Assembly (NCBI RefSeq): GCF_003996855.1 | Contig: NZ_NRQY01000001.1 | Span: forward strand, 975,646 to 1,030,243 | Reading direction: 5' to 3' | Source: Morganella morganii | GTDB taxonomy: Bacteria > Pseudomonadota > Gammaproteobacteria > Enterobacterales > Enterobacteriaceae | Length of the DNA: 54,598 nt | Shown here: piece after piece, positions 46,157-54,598 of the stretch | Layout: the number at the start of each line of letters is the position of its first letter | How positions within the stretch are numbered: position 1 is the first letter of the stretch | The notes under the pieces: generated by a model | The model's database searches: none | What the model saw: the letters and a program-made list of their open reading frames with translations, nothing else | What the model was told of the DNA's origin: nothing | Program-made: the position numbers and the translations under genes

Positions 46157-47125
46157 TTACGGTTTTTCGTGGATTTCTTTTGCCAGCACCGGCAAAATAT
46201 CAATCGAGCGTGGTCCCGGAACCAGTTCAGACAGATTCACTTTAATATAGTTTTTATTTTTCACAGCTTTTACCCCCTTCATTTCCGGCATGGATTCGAT
46301 AAACGCCACTTTCTGATCATAATCATCATCATTACGGAAGCCTTTATAAACAGGAATAATGATCACTTCCGGATCAGACATAATCACATCTTCCCAGTTA
46401 CCGACTGCCCACGTTTTATTTGTATTTTTACCGGCAAAAATATTTTTAACGGAAATCAGCCTCAGCATTTCCGTGGTATAACCATCAAAGAAGGTATACG
46501 GTTTACCGTCCTGTGAATCAAAAATAAAGGCTGTTTTTTCCGGATAGGACTGAATCTGACTGATAACCGTATTCAGTTTTTCTTTTTCTCCTGCCACATA
46601 TTTTTCAGCGGTTTCTTTCACATCAAAGATCTCACCGAATTTCAGCATGTCGTCAAAATAAGTATTCACATCTGCTTTCGGTGACGTCATTGATTCCGGC
46701 ACATAAACAGCAATCCCTTCCGGCACAATTTTATTGGCTTCCAGTGCCAGTTTTGAGAATGAATTTGCCCAGCCGGTGGCGAAATCAGGTTTAACTGACA
46801 TAAAGACTTCGTAAGACGGCCATTTTTCCGCCAGCACAGGAATTCTGTCATATGCAGCTTTTACCGGCGGATAAATCGGTTCTTCCAGAAAGGCAGTTCC
46901 GACCATGCGATCACCTAAATCCAGCGCCAGCAGCATTTCGGTGGTGACCTGACTGAGAGATACAATACGCTGCGGGGATTGCTCAGGTTTAAAGTGATAT
47001 TCATTGCCATCCAGTTTTGCGCTGAACTCAACCGGAACATAAGCCGGTGTGATTTTATTTTCAGCGTTTGCTGTTACGGAAAACAGCGCGGAGATAACCA
47101 AGGTACTTAATAATAATTTTTTCAT
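46157..47125 (-). CDS. Periplasmic metal/siderophore-type binding protein
   Basis: 322 aa, class III (FecB/TroA-like) binding protein. Signal peptide MKKLLLSTLVISALFSVTANA-ENKITP without a lipobox Cys. First lobe: PQRIVSLSQVTTEMLLALDLGDRMVGTA; long linker helix near FDVKETAEKYVAGEKEKLNTV; second lobe: DPEVIIIPVYKGFRNDDDYDQKVAF. Of the two adjacent ATGs, the one at 47125 has better spacing to GAGGG. Third gene of a permease-ATPase-binding-protein operon. Ligand not determinable; lack of a nearby TonB receptor leaves iron, haem or another metal chelate open. Confidence 0.88.
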   Translation of the reverse strand: MKKLLLSTLVISALFSVTANAENKITPAYVPVEFSAKLDGNEYHFKPEQSPQRIVSLSQVTTEMLLALDLGDRMVGTAFLEEPIYPPVKAAYDRIPVLAEKWPSYEVFMSVKPDFATGWANSFSKLALEANKIVPEGIAVYVPESMTSPKADVNTYFDDMLKFGEIFDVKETAEKYVAGEKEKLNTVISQIQSYPEKTAFIFDSQDGKPYTFFDGYTTEMLRLISVKNIFAGKNTNKTWAVGNWEDVIMSDPEVIIIPVYKGFRNDDDYDQKVAFIESMPEMKGVKAVKNKNYIKVNLSELVPGPRSIDILPVLAKEIHEKP

Positions 47126-47141
47126 CATTCCCTCATCCGGA

Positions 47142-47882
47142 TTATAAAAATATGGCGACACGATCTTCGACCGGTAATACCGTAAATTCCACACCAAATA
47201 CATCGAGCAGACACTCACGCGTTAATACTTCCGCCGGTGTACCCTGTGCATAAATCTGACCTTCATTCATCAGTATCAGATACTGGCAGTATTTTGCGGA
47301 TAAATTAATATCGTGAATGGTCATAATCACCGTGGATTCTGACGCGGCAAGTGCTTTCATTACTTCCACTTTATAGCGTATATCCAAGTGGTTAGTCGGT
47401 TCATCCAGAATCATAATATCGGTTTCCTGGGAAAAACATTTCGCCAGCATCACCCGTTGTTTTTCACCGCCGGACAGTGCGTGATATTCTTTATTTTTCA
47501 TTTTTTGCAGGCCAAACAATGCCATGTAATTGTCTGCAATCACAAAATCCCGGGCGCTGTAATCCACATAATGTTTTTTATACGGCATCCGTCCCATCAC
47601 CACGATTTCTTCAATGGTCAGTTTGCCTTCCACCTGATCATTAAACTGTGTCAGTACCGAGATATTGCGGGCAAGTGATTTGACAGAAAATTGAGCCACA
47701 TCTGTATTATCAAAGAAAACGGTTCCCCGTGTTTTAATATCCCGGTAAATATGTCTCAATAAGGTTGTTTTTCCGGAACCGTTGGGTCCGACAATACCAA
47801 TCACTCTTTTCCCGAAAAATGATAAATTAATATCTTTCAGTATTCCGTTATAACTCAGGTCAGTGATATCAACAGTGCTCAC
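47142..47882 (-). CDS. ABC ATPase of the metal/siderophore importer
   Basis: 246 aa. Walker A GPNGSGKTTLL (about 29-39), signature LSGGEKQRVML, Walker [14 protein letters not shown], switch His in MTIHDINLS. The frame is open to 47936, but the GTG at 47882 just after the permease stop (TAAC-GTG), with AGGAG upstream, fits the family's short N-terminus (STVDITDLSY). Middle gene of the operon. Confidence 0.9.
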   Translation of the reverse strand: MSTVDITDLSYNGILKDINLSFFGKRVIGIVGPNGSGKTTLLRHIYRDIKTRGTVFFDNTDVAQFSVKSLARNISVLTQFNDQVEGKLTIEEIVVMGRMPYKKHYVDYSARDFVIADNYMALFGLQKMKNKEYHALSGGEKQRVMLAKCFSQETDIMILDEPTNHLDIRYKVEVMKALAASESTVIMTIHDINLSAKYCQYLILMNEGQIYAQGTPAEVLTRECLLDVFGVEFTVLPVEDRVAIFL

Positions 47883-47883
47883 G

Positions 47884-48948
47884 TTACCGGCTCCTGTTCG
47901 CTTTAATAATGATATAAACAAACAGCGGTGCTCCAATCAGTGAGGTCAGAATACCGACCGGAATTTCCTCCGGTTTAAACCAGCTGCGGGAAATTGTGTC
48001 AATAACCACCAAAAACGCACCACCGACCAGACAGGAATAGAATGATAATTTAAAGTGCTTCACAGAAATCGTATTACGGACAATATGCGGAATAATAAGA
48101 CCGATAAAGGCAATAACACCAACATTAGCAACAATAATAGATACCACAAATGATGATAAAATAATCACGGCCAGCTTGATTGCACCTACATTCACGCCTA
48201 ATTGTGCAGATGCATCCGCACCTAATAGTAAAGTATCAAGCACATTGCTGAATAACAGACAAAAAATGAATACTGTAATTAATCCCACCAGCGGCAGCGG
48301 AATATAAGACCACTTAATACCGGAAAAACTGCCCAGCATCCAAAACATAGCGCTTTTAACCTGGCTTTCATTTTTAGATAAATAAATAATGGCGGTGGTG
48401 ATAGCAGAAAACAGACTGGAAATACCGATCCCTATCAGCACAAGATTGGTCATGTTACTCTTTTTAAAATTAAATAAGACAATAATAGCAGTGGATATCA
48501 ACCCGCCGGCAAATGCGCCGATATACACATTATACGGTGACATAAAGGCAAATAATCCGAGCACAATGGCTGATACCGCCCCGGCGCTGGCTCCGGAGGA
48601 AACCCCGAGAATATACGGGTCGGCCAGTTCATTACGGGTTATCGTCTGCATCAGTATCCCCACCAGAGACAGGGACGCGCCGGTAATCGCCACCAGGATA
48701 ATCCGGGGCAGACGGATATTATAAATGATGGTTTCATACGGCAGCAGGTCATCACTGTTTATACTCCCGGTGATAATTTTGATTACCGTATCCAGCTTCT
48801 GATGAAACTCCATATTGACGCTGCCATAAAACAGTGAAAAAAACATGGCGGCAAACAGCACAGACAGGCAGAAAATAAATTGTGATAAATTCCGGAAATT
48901 CAGCTTTTTCTTATGCCGGACAGGTGTTGCATTTACTATATCACTCAT
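47884..48948 (-). CDS. FecCD-type ABC permease of the metal/siderophore importer
   Basis: 354 aa with about ten helices. Family motifs: LPRIILVAITGASLSLVGILMQTITRNELADPYILGVSSGASAGA, then LLGADASAQLGVNVGAIKLAVIIL, then FIGLIIPHIVRNTI at the coupling region. The ATG at 48948 is preferred over 48969. First gene of the operon; 400 bases of non-coding DNA lie upstream. Confidence 0.9.
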   Translation of the reverse strand: MSDIVNATPVRHKKKLNFRNLSQFIFCLSVLFAAMFFSLFYGSVNMEFHQKLDTVIKIITGSINSDDLLPYETIIYNIRLPRIILVAITGASLSLVGILMQTITRNELADPYILGVSSGASAGAVSAIVLGLFAFMSPYNVYIGAFAGGLISTAIIVLFNFKKSNMTNLVLIGIGISSLFSAITTAIIYLSKNESQVKSAMFWMLGSFSGIKWSYIPLPLVGLITVFIFCLLFSNVLDTLLLGADASAQLGVNVGAIKLAVIILSSFVVSIIVANVGVIAFIGLIIPHIVRNTISVKHFKLSFYSCLVGGAFLVVIDTISRSWFKPEEIPVGILTSLIGAPLFVYIIIKANRSR

Positions 48949-49348
48949 CACTGTTAACCTGTATTTCATCAGGTCAGAGACTGTTAACAGATTTACGAAA
49001 ATATCACATTGTGATAACGAAATATTACTGTAATCTGCCGTTCAGTCTCTGCTGTTATTAATTATCCGATTATAGCGAAGAATCCGGCGTGATTATGTAC
49101 TCCCCCAGAGTATATTCTGTGAAATAATTAATAAATATTCATATTTAATGATCTGTATCTGATTAACACAGAATAAAACGCCAGAACGTTCTCCGGTATT
49201 TTATTTATCTGAACAATACTATTTTACTGCATTCATCTGTTTACATGCATCTGAAGTGGTTCTCTGAAATTTTAAAAAACCGGCTCTTTTCTCATCCCGT
49301 TCAGCATATTACAGTACAGGAAAGTAAAACTGCGCGGAGAGACAATAA
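48949..49348. other. Long regulatory region with a perfect palindrome
   Basis: 400 bases between divergent transporter and acetyltransferase genes. TATCACATTGTGATA at 49002-49016 is a perfect 7-1-7 palindrome about 54 bases upstream of the permease start, a likely operator. I see no clear Fur box and no coding potential. Confidence 0.5.
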
Positions 49349-50053
49349 ATGAGTCAGATAAATACATTCGGACAAACTGTCGGTGATATCGTCCCGGACT
49401 GGACCGGCCGTCCTTACCCTGCCCGTATCAGTGCGGAAGGCCGTCACTGCCGGATCGATCCGCTCAGTCCGGCACATGCGGATGACCTTTACCGGGCGTT
49501 TTCACTCGCCCCTGACGGGCGTTACTGGACCTGGCTGCCGGATGAGCCACCGGCCGATCTGAATGAATACCGCGCCCGCATTGAAAAAAATGCACAATCC
49601 TCAGATCCGCTGTTTTTCACCATCACGAATAAACAGACCGGCAAGGCCGTTGGTGTCTTTTCCCTGATGCGGACAGATGAGAAAAACGGCGTTACCGAAG
49701 TCGGTCATGTGCATTTTTCCCCGCTGCTCAGCGGTACGGTGATGTCAACAGAAGCCCACTGGCTGCTGATGAAATATGTGTTTGATACCCTCGGTTACCG
49801 CCGTTATGAATGGAAATGCGACAGCCTCAACGCCCCTTCCCGTAATGCGGCACTGCGCCTGGGTTTTCAGTATGAAGGCTGTTTCCGTCAGGCCAGAGTC
49901 GTCAAAGGCCGCACCCGTGATACCGAATGGTTCTCCATCATTGACAGCGAATGGCCGGTTGTTAACCGGGCGATGGAACAGTGGTTGTCAGAAGATAATT
50001 TTACGCCGGACGGCAAACAGATCCGCTCTCTGGCATCCCTGCGTGATGCATGA
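49349..50053 (+). CDS. RimJ/RimL-type GNAT acetyltransferase
   Basis: 234 aa. Fold elements: RISAEGRHCRIDPLSPAHADDLYRAF (beta1-alpha1), LFFTITNKQTGKAVGVFSLM (beta2-3), EVGHVHFSP (beta4), WKCDSLNAPSRNAALRLGFQYEGCFRQARVVKGRTRDTEWFSI, which is the typical RimJ/L C-terminal half with NxxSxNAAxRLGF. Substrate is probably a small amine or protein N-terminus but cannot be told. Its stop overlaps the MerR gene start, so the two are coupled, and this acetyltransferase may belong to the same drug or stress response. Confidence 0.88.
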   Translation: MSQINTFGQTVGDIVPDWTGRPYPARISAEGRHCRIDPLSPAHADDLYRAFSLAPDGRYWTWLPDEPPADLNEYRARIEKNAQSSDPLFFTITNKQTGKAVGVFSLMRTDEKNGVTEVGHVHFSPLLSGTVMSTEAHWLLMKYVFDTLGYRRYEWKCDSLNAPSRNAALRLGFQYEGCFRQARVVKGRTRDTEWFSIIDSEWPVVNRAMEQWLSEDNFTPDGKQIRSLASLRDA

Positions 50054-50475
50054 TGAAAATGATTAATATCGGCCGCGTCGCAGAGCTGACCGGCCTGACA
50101 ACCGCCACCATCCGCTATTATGAAAGCAAAGGCCTGATCACACCCGCCGGGCGCAAAGGTCTGACCCGTATTTATGACGAAGAAGTGCTGACGCGGCTGT
50201 CGCTGATCATTCTCGCCAGACAGGGGCATTTTTCGCTGGATGAAATTGCCGTGATGCTCAGCGAGCTGCCGTCAAAAGGCATTGAGAGGACGGCAATTCA
50301 GGCAAAAATCACTGAGATTGACCAGAAAATCCGCGAATTGCAGAACCTGAAACAGGGGGTGCTGCATATTGAGCAATGCCCGGCGGAAAATCATCTGGCC
50401 TGTCCGAAGTTCCGCAAAATCCTTAGTGTCAGCCTGAAAAAAAACAGAAACAAAACAGTGAAAAAACCCGCTTGA
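50050..50475 (+). CDS. MerR-family transcriptional regulator
   Basis: 141 aa. N-terminal winged helix INIGRVAELTGLTTATIRYYESKGLITPAGRKGLTRIYDEEVLTRLSLI, a dimerisation coiled coil (IQAKITEIDQKIRELQNLKQG), and a short C-terminus with two Cys (EQCPAENHLACPKF) that could sense thiol-reactive or metal signals. Overlaps the upstream acetyltransferase (ATG at 50050 or 50053). A promoter with a 19-base spacer lies over its stop codon, upstream of the MFS gene, which is its probable target. Confidence 0.9.
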   Translation: MMKMINIGRVAELTGLTTATIRYYESKGLITPAGRKGLTRIYDEEVLTRLSLIILARQGHFSLDEIAVMLSELPSKGIERTAIQAKITEIDQKIRELQNLKQGVLHIEQCPAENHLACPKFRKILSVSLKKNRNKTVKKPA

Positions 50476-50502
50476 CTTAAAGTCAGCTTGAAGTTGTATC
50501 AT
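50472..50502 (+). promoter_or_regulatory. MerR-type promoter of the MFS gene
   Basis: -35 TTGACT (50472-50477) and -10 TATCAT (50497-50502) are separated by 19 bases instead of 17. The spacer holds the dyad ACTTAAAG-N4-CTTGAAGT (7 of 8 arm positions pair). A 19-base spacer around a dyad is the hallmark of MerR-activated promoters. Confidence 0.8.
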
Positions 50503-50566
50503 CCGGCATACTGATTTCCGTCTGATGTCATTATTCATTTTTTATATTGAATAATAAGGAATTATT

Positions 50567-51753
50567 ATGCCACGTTCTGTTTATTGGCTCTCAGCCGCCT
50601 TAGCGCTGTTTACCACCGGGAATGCTCTGGTGCTCTCCGTTGCCGTCCTTATCGGAGCGCAGCTGGCAGACGATCCGGCGCATGCCACGATCCCGCTGCT
50701 GGCGCAATATATCGGACTGATTTCTGCCTCAGTGCCGATGGCTCACTTTATGATGCGCTTCGGCCGCCGCGCCGTGTTTATTCTCGGCAATATCGGCGGG
50801 CTGACCGGTGCATTACTGGCGATCGCCGGTATTTATACACACAATATGCTGCTGTTTTCTGCGGGCACATTTTTACCGGTATTGCCATCGGCACTGCCCA
50901 GCAATACCGTTTTGCCGCGCTGGAGGAAGCCCCTGCGACGTTGCGGGCAAAAGCGATTGGTGTGGTGATGAGCGGTGGAATTATCGCTGTACTGATCGGC
51001 CCGTCACTGGCCATGTCCACCCGGACACTGGTGGCGGCTTATCCGTTCCTCGGCACGTTCGGGGCGCTGACCGCCATTTATATCATGGCCTTTGTGCTGC
51101 TGACATTCTTACCGCTGAAAGCATAGCTTCCTGCTCAGGCCGGTAATACCACAGCAAACCGGCCGTACCGGCAGTTATATTCCCAGCCGCTGCTTATTCT
51201 GATCGCCGTAGTCAGTGGTGCCGGATATGCATTAGTGGTGTATATGGTCGGCGCGTTCCCGCTGGCAATGAAAGCACAGGGATTTGAATTCCCGGCAATC
51301 GCCTTTGTGTTTCAGTGTCACATTCTGGGGATGTTTGCGCCCTCTTTCTTTACCGGGCAGTTAATCAGCCGTCTGGGCGTGAAATGTTTTGTCTGGCTGG
51401 GCGTGATTTGTCTGTTAATCAGTAATGCAGTCAGCCTGACCGGCAACAGTTATGCCCATTTCCTGATTTCCATGACATCTCTGGGACTGGCCTGGAACTT
51501 CATTCTGATCAGCACCACGCATTTGCTTCCGCGCACCTATACCAGTAATGAGCGGGCAAAAATCCAGGGCGCGACCGATTTTTTTATCTTCAGTTTCGGC
51601 GCTCTCGGCAGTTTACTGGCAGGATTCGCCTTCTATTATGCGGGCTGGTATTCCGTGAATGTCGCCGGGCTGGCAACCGGGATTGTGATTCTGGTGGTGA
51701 TGTTTTTACTGCGCCGCAGTATGAATGAATCCCCGGCAGAAAATACAGCCTGA
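50567..51753 (+). pseudogene. MFS efflux transporter, frameshift plus nonsense codon
   Basis: Twelve-helix exporter of about 395 aa. The first part (YWLSAALALFTTGNALVLSVAVLIGAQLADDP) runs to about 50870, where a T5 run shifts the frame; T6 would give AGTFFTGIAIGTAQQYRF. A second lesion is TAG at 51124-51126 in LPLKA-*-LPAQAGN, probably CAG. After it the remaining helices are intact (VYMVGAFPLAMKAQGFEF, then THLLPRTYTSNERAKIQGATDFF). It sits behind the MerR promoter, so it was the target gene. With two independent lesions it is non-functional as given. Confidence 0.88.
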
Positions 51754-51760
51754 CGATCGC

Positions 51761-51797
51761 TCCGCCGCTGCCGTTAAAAACTGCGGCGGATGTTTTT
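51761..51797 (+). terminator. Terminator of the MFS gene
   Basis: TCCGCCGC pairs with GCGGCGGA around a 14-base loop, followed by TGTTTTT. It overlaps the end of the convergent propeller-protein gene by two bases. Confidence 0.75.
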
Positions 51798-53103
51798 ACT
51801 GCACAGGCGAGGTGGCATACTCCAGTCCGTCACGGTTTCCTTTCGGGATACTGCTGTAGTTACCGTCAGGAAAATAAAACAGGCGGTTGTGCCATTTATC
51901 AAATAACGCGGTTTCCCCGTAGTCTTTCGTGAGTGCCGCTGCGGTATTCCAGTTCTGCCCGCCATCATCCGATATCCGGGTGTCTGAATGTAATACTGCT
52001 GTCAGTAAATCACTGCCGGCATACAAACCGGAAATATGCCTGCCGCCGGTTTCCAGTACCGGCGAATAATCCCCGTTACAGTTCAGATGATTCACACTCT
52101 GGCGCCTGCGTTCTTTTTCTGTCAGTGTGAAATAAAATTCACCGCCGGTTGTGCTGTCCAGTGCACCTATCTCCCCGGGGATGAGCTGGTCAGATTCTGT
52201 TTTTAATGTCCGGGTGTTAAAGCAGACCAGGGCAAAATTTTCCGGATCGTTTTTTTCATCCGCCATCCATGCCGCGACCTGCCCGTTGCCGTTGTAGTGC
52301 CAGTAAATGTCTTTCAGGCTGACATACCACTGCCCGTAACTCCCTTTGGTTCTCTTTTTCCGGTGATTCATACTGAACAGGTGACGCCAGTTTTGTCCGT
52401 AATCGCTGGTCTGATATAGCGTATTATTCTGAACCATAAGTCCGCTGCCCGGCGCGGTAACGGCGATAATCTTCGCATCACCCGCCACTTCCGGCATCTG
52501 CCACTGCGATAACCACCGCCAGTTCTGACCACCATCCCCTGAATAGAAAACATAATTTTTATACGACCCGTAATCCTGAAACAAAATCAGGCACCGGCCC
52601 TGCTTATCACAGGCCTGACTTTCTGCCCGTCCCATAAACGCGGCACTGACCCGTAAATCGCCGTCCTGCTCTGTCATAATATAGGTTACCGGCACAAGCG
52701 GTCTGCTGCCGTAGACTTCACTGCGTCTCAGCTCATAGGTCTGTTTTTCCAGATAATCGCTGATCGCTTTTTTATCCGGGGATATTTTCAGGTTCAGCAG
52801 CGGAATATCCGTGTCCTTAGCCGGGTCAAAACCAACATTTTTACTGTGGCGGCACGTGCGGGTTTCCCGGTCACAGCTCTCCAAATCAACCCGCATAGCA
52901 TCTCTGACACCGGTTATCATCACCCCGCTCTGAAAAGAGCTGATGACCAGTGAGGATAATTTAACGGTTTCTTTTTCCGGCTGATAACTGCGGGTGCGTT
53001 TTCTGTCCGGTGCTGAGAAAAATGTATCTGAAAACGTCAGCATCAGTGACGTTATGAATATAATGGCCAGCAGCGTAATCCGGGTGCGTCCGTCTGCAAA
53101 CAT
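51796..53103 (-). CDS. Membrane-anchored sialidase-fold (Asp-box) beta-propeller protein
   Basis: 435 aa with an N-terminal signal anchor (TLLAIIFITSLMLTFSDTF) and an extracytoplasmic propeller. Asp-box (S-x-D-x-G-x-x-W) repeats are SGDGGQNW (about 188-195), SDYGQNW (about 233-239) and SDDGGQNW near the C-terminus. A four-Cys cluster (CDRETRTC, CDKQGRC) suggests disulfides. No sialidase catalytic Arg triad is obvious, so enzymatic activity is not supported; such propellers often bind sugars or proteins. It shares one base with the upstream membrane-protein stop (TGATG), so the two are coupled. I recall similar pairs near type VI secretion effectors, but nothing in this window proves that. Confidence 0.7.
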   Translation of the reverse strand: MFADGRTRITLLAIIFITSLMLTFSDTFFSAPDRKRTRSYQPEKETVKLSSLVISSFQSGVMITGVRDAMRVDLESCDRETRTCRHSKNVGFDPAKDTDIPLLNLKISPDKKAISDYLEKQTYELRRSEVYGSRPLVPVTYIMTEQDGDLRVSAAFMGRAESQACDKQGRCLILFQDYGSYKNYVFYSGDGGQNWRWLSQWQMPEVAGDAKIIAVTAPGSGLMVQNNTLYQTSDYGQNWRHLFSMNHRKKRTKGSYGQWYVSLKDIYWHYNGNGQVAAWMADEKNDPENFALVCFNTRTLKTESDQLIPGEIGALDSTTGGEFYFTLTEKERRRQSVNHLNCNGDYSPVLETGGRHISGLYAGSDLLTAVLHSDTRISDDGGQNWNTAAALTKDYGETALFDKWHNRLFYFPDGNYSSIPKGNRDGLEYATSPVQ

Positions 53104-54374
53104 CAGTTAATTTCCTGTACAACAGTGTTTTTGCCATTCCGGAGCCTGAGTTGTATCAGCATCTGCCTGACAAAGACAAAACGGGCTGCGCCTGCTGATT
53201 TTTTCCGCACAAGCAGCGTCACCACTTCCATCAGCAGCAATATCCCGCTGATAACCATGAGAAACATCAGTGCTATACCGCCCAGCGATTTTACCGCGTG
53301 CAGCCAGTCCCATTTATCCGGGGTGCCTTTAATACTCCACAAATCATTGAATATAAAAATCATCACCATCAGCATCAGCATCATCACCAGAAAAATACCT
53401 GTAAACACCTTATACATCAGCTTCACCTGCTGTGAGGATACCGCCATGCCGTCCGGCTTCAGGTAAGCACTGTGATCGCGTTCATTGTAAAGGCCGGTAA
53501 TAACGCCTTTCTGCTGATTGACGATCAGATTTACCGGATCATCTGTGGCAATAAAAAACGGATGGCTGCGGAAAAACAGCGGATTGATATCCTCTGTCAT
53601 AGAGCTGTAGTAATTACGCAATGTAAACGGAACACCGCTGCATAAAAAATGATACTCAATATAATCACGGCGGGATTTACCGCTGCCGGTAAAATCACGG
53701 ACAGACCGGAGATCGGTGACAGGCCCCTGCACACCGGCCAGTGTCAGTTTTTCCGCATGGCAGTAATCTTCCGGACGGACCGAATCCAGTTCATTGAAAC
53801 GTTCTTCATCCCCCGGCCGCCGGTGCCTTGCGCTTTTCGTTGTACCGGGCAGCAGATATTCAGCCTGGGAACAGATACCGGTATTACCCGCTTTAACCTG
53901 TGCCAGGCCGTTCAGAAGATGCTTCATCGTTCTGCTGTTGGTCACCAGCAGTGCCTGAACTGACGATGCCAGCATCCACAATCCCCCGCCGAAAACGAGC
54001 ATCAGTATCAGTGCGGCAATCACACCCGGCAGTTGTGTGAAAAACAGCCAGACAGATAAAATGACCATCGCCAGGGAAAGTGTCAGTTTTTTCAGGTTGC
54101 GCAGATTACCGGTGCCCTCTGTTACCGGTTCCAGATTACCGTGCTCCGGCGATACCAGCCAGTGCAGCCAGTAACTGCCGTCTGCCAGCGGACGGGCGCC
54201 GATAAAGACCCGGTCACCGTCCTGTAGTTTTTTCAGCACAGATTTGTCACTGAACTGAGAAACAAAGGCATAAAACACCTTATCACCCGCCAGTATCCGG
54301 CGGTAATTATGTTCCGGTTTCGCATTGTTATCCTGCCGGATAAATGGCAGGTCAAAAAAACAGACTTTTTTCAT
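53103..54374 (-). CDS. Multi-helix membrane protein coupled to the propeller protein
   Basis: 423 aa. An N-terminal soluble segment (KKVCFFDLPFIRQDNNAKPEHNYRRIL, then FIGARPLADGSYWLHWLVSP) precedes two helices (LTLSLAMVILSVWLFFTQLPGVIAALILMLVFGGGLWMLA). A soluble middle part with CHAEKLTLAGVQGPVTDLRSV and the YIEYHFLCSGVPF strand follows, then two more helices (IFLVMMLMLMVMIFIFNDLW, then IALMFLMVISGILLLMEVVTLL). The frame is open to 54389, but the MKKVCFF start at 54374 is preferred. The family is unknown to me; it resembles large inner-membrane proteins found near type VI secretion or Rhs loci, which is a weak impression. Confidence 0.65.
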   Translation of the reverse strand: MKKVCFFDLPFIRQDNNAKPEHNYRRILAGDKVFYAFVSQFSDKSVLKKLQDGDRVFIGARPLADGSYWLHWLVSPEHGNLEPVTEGTGNLRNLKKLTLSLAMVILSVWLFFTQLPGVIAALILMLVFGGGLWMLASSVQALLVTNSRTMKHLLNGLAQVKAGNTGICSQAEYLLPGTTKSARHRRPGDEERFNELDSVRPEDYCHAEKLTLAGVQGPVTDLRSVRDFTGSGKSRRDYIEYHFLCSGVPFTLRNYYSSMTEDINPLFFRSHPFFIATDDPVNLIVNQQKGVITGLYNERDHSAYLKPDGMAVSSQQVKLMYKVFTGIFLVMMLMLMVMIFIFNDLWSIKGTPDKWDWLHAVKSLGGIALMFLMVISGILLLMEVVTLLVRKKSAGAARFVFVRQMLIQLRLRNGKNTVVQEIN

Positions 54375-54493
54375 AAACAGAAAATACACCCGGTAATCAC
54401 AGATAAATTAACCTTAGTGTATCTTTTCAGTGCGTTGCAGAAAACCGTACAGGCCACAATTCAGGCGTGCGCAGCCTGATCCCGCTGACGGTA

Positions 54494-54598
54494 CTAGGTA
54501 TTTTTCACCATATAATCAAAATACCGTTCTGTACTGATGTGAACAAACTGCAACGGCGACGGCAGAGAACCAAATAACGGCGCGCCGCCGCCCAACGT
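54494..54598 (-). CDS. 3' end of a RibD-like dihydrofolate-reductase-family protein (partial)
   Basis: The last 34 codons of a gene entering from the right edge, ending TAG at 54496-54494. The residues LGGGAPLFGSLPSPLQFVHI and ERYFDYMVKNT match the C-terminal end of bacterial RibD-domain/DHFR-like reductases (GGGxPLF...L...). Identification rests on a short piece. Confidence 0.6.
   Translation of the reverse strand, partial: TLGGGAPLFGSLPSPLQFVHISTERYFDYMVKNT

Overview
The window looks like a chromosomal segment of a member of the Morganellaceae, most likely Morganella morganii or a close relative. The strongest marker is a membrane-anchored L-amino acid deaminase (19176-20600) of the Proteus/Providencia/Morganella type. 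Clear enterobacterial orthologues (NemA/NemR, YegD, YfeX, YehS, YaiI, YbiT, SugE, NudK) fit this. Base composition is near 50% GC, except for one AT-rich transposon passenger gene. No rRNA, tRNA or CRISPR array was seen. Species assignment is inference.

Layout. 1-6045: a small VF530-type protein, a frameshifted secreted crystallin-like gene, and an iron/cobalamin-type uptake operon whose TonB receptor and binding protein are both damaged while permease and ATPase are intact. 6091-13948: electrophile-response pair nemA/nemR with recognisable operators, a frameshifted yegD, yfeX-like peroxidase, a HAD phosphatase coupled to an exported amidohydrolase, yehS and a rhomboid protease. 14069-18526: an intact second iron locus (TonB receptor, Tat-like binding protein, and an unexpected SUMF1/C-type-lectin-fold protein). 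18647-27289: L-amino acid deaminase with an exported RidA, yaiI, a DUF4184 membrane protein, ybiT, an Lrp/AsnC regulator, sugE divergent from a TetR regulator with tandem operators, and an EamA transporter.

27436-30628: a secreted-protein gene split by a 2,672-bp Tn3-family transposon with 5-bp target duplications (AGATA) and >30-bp terminal inverted repeats. It holds a deleted tnpA, a res region, a frameshifted resolvase gene and an AT-rich alpha/beta-hydrolase passenger. 30625-44323: nudK, acetyltransferase, two LysR genes, an amino-acid permease with a cystathionine beta-lyase-like enzyme, PAP2 phosphatase, a deleted pip gene, an MFS exporter, a serine hydrolase-acetyltransferase fusion ORF broken by TGA, an alpha/beta hydrolase, and tandem phzF paralogues sharing a 113-bp identical block. 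44403-54598: a lone Tn3-type inverted repeat, a Nudix gene, an AraC-AzlC deletion chimera with azlD, a second three-gene metal/siderophore importer, an acetyltransferase-MerR pair followed by a MerR-type promoter and a broken MFS gene, an operon of a beta-propeller protein and a membrane protein, and the 3' end of a RibD-like reductase.

The most striking overall property is the number of broken genes: about eleven loci in 54.6 kb carry frameshifts, nonsense codons, internal deletions or an insertion. Several single-base lesions lie in short homopolymers and may be sequencing errors. The internal deletions, nonsense codons and transposon insertion are much harder to explain that way and suggest real gene loss.
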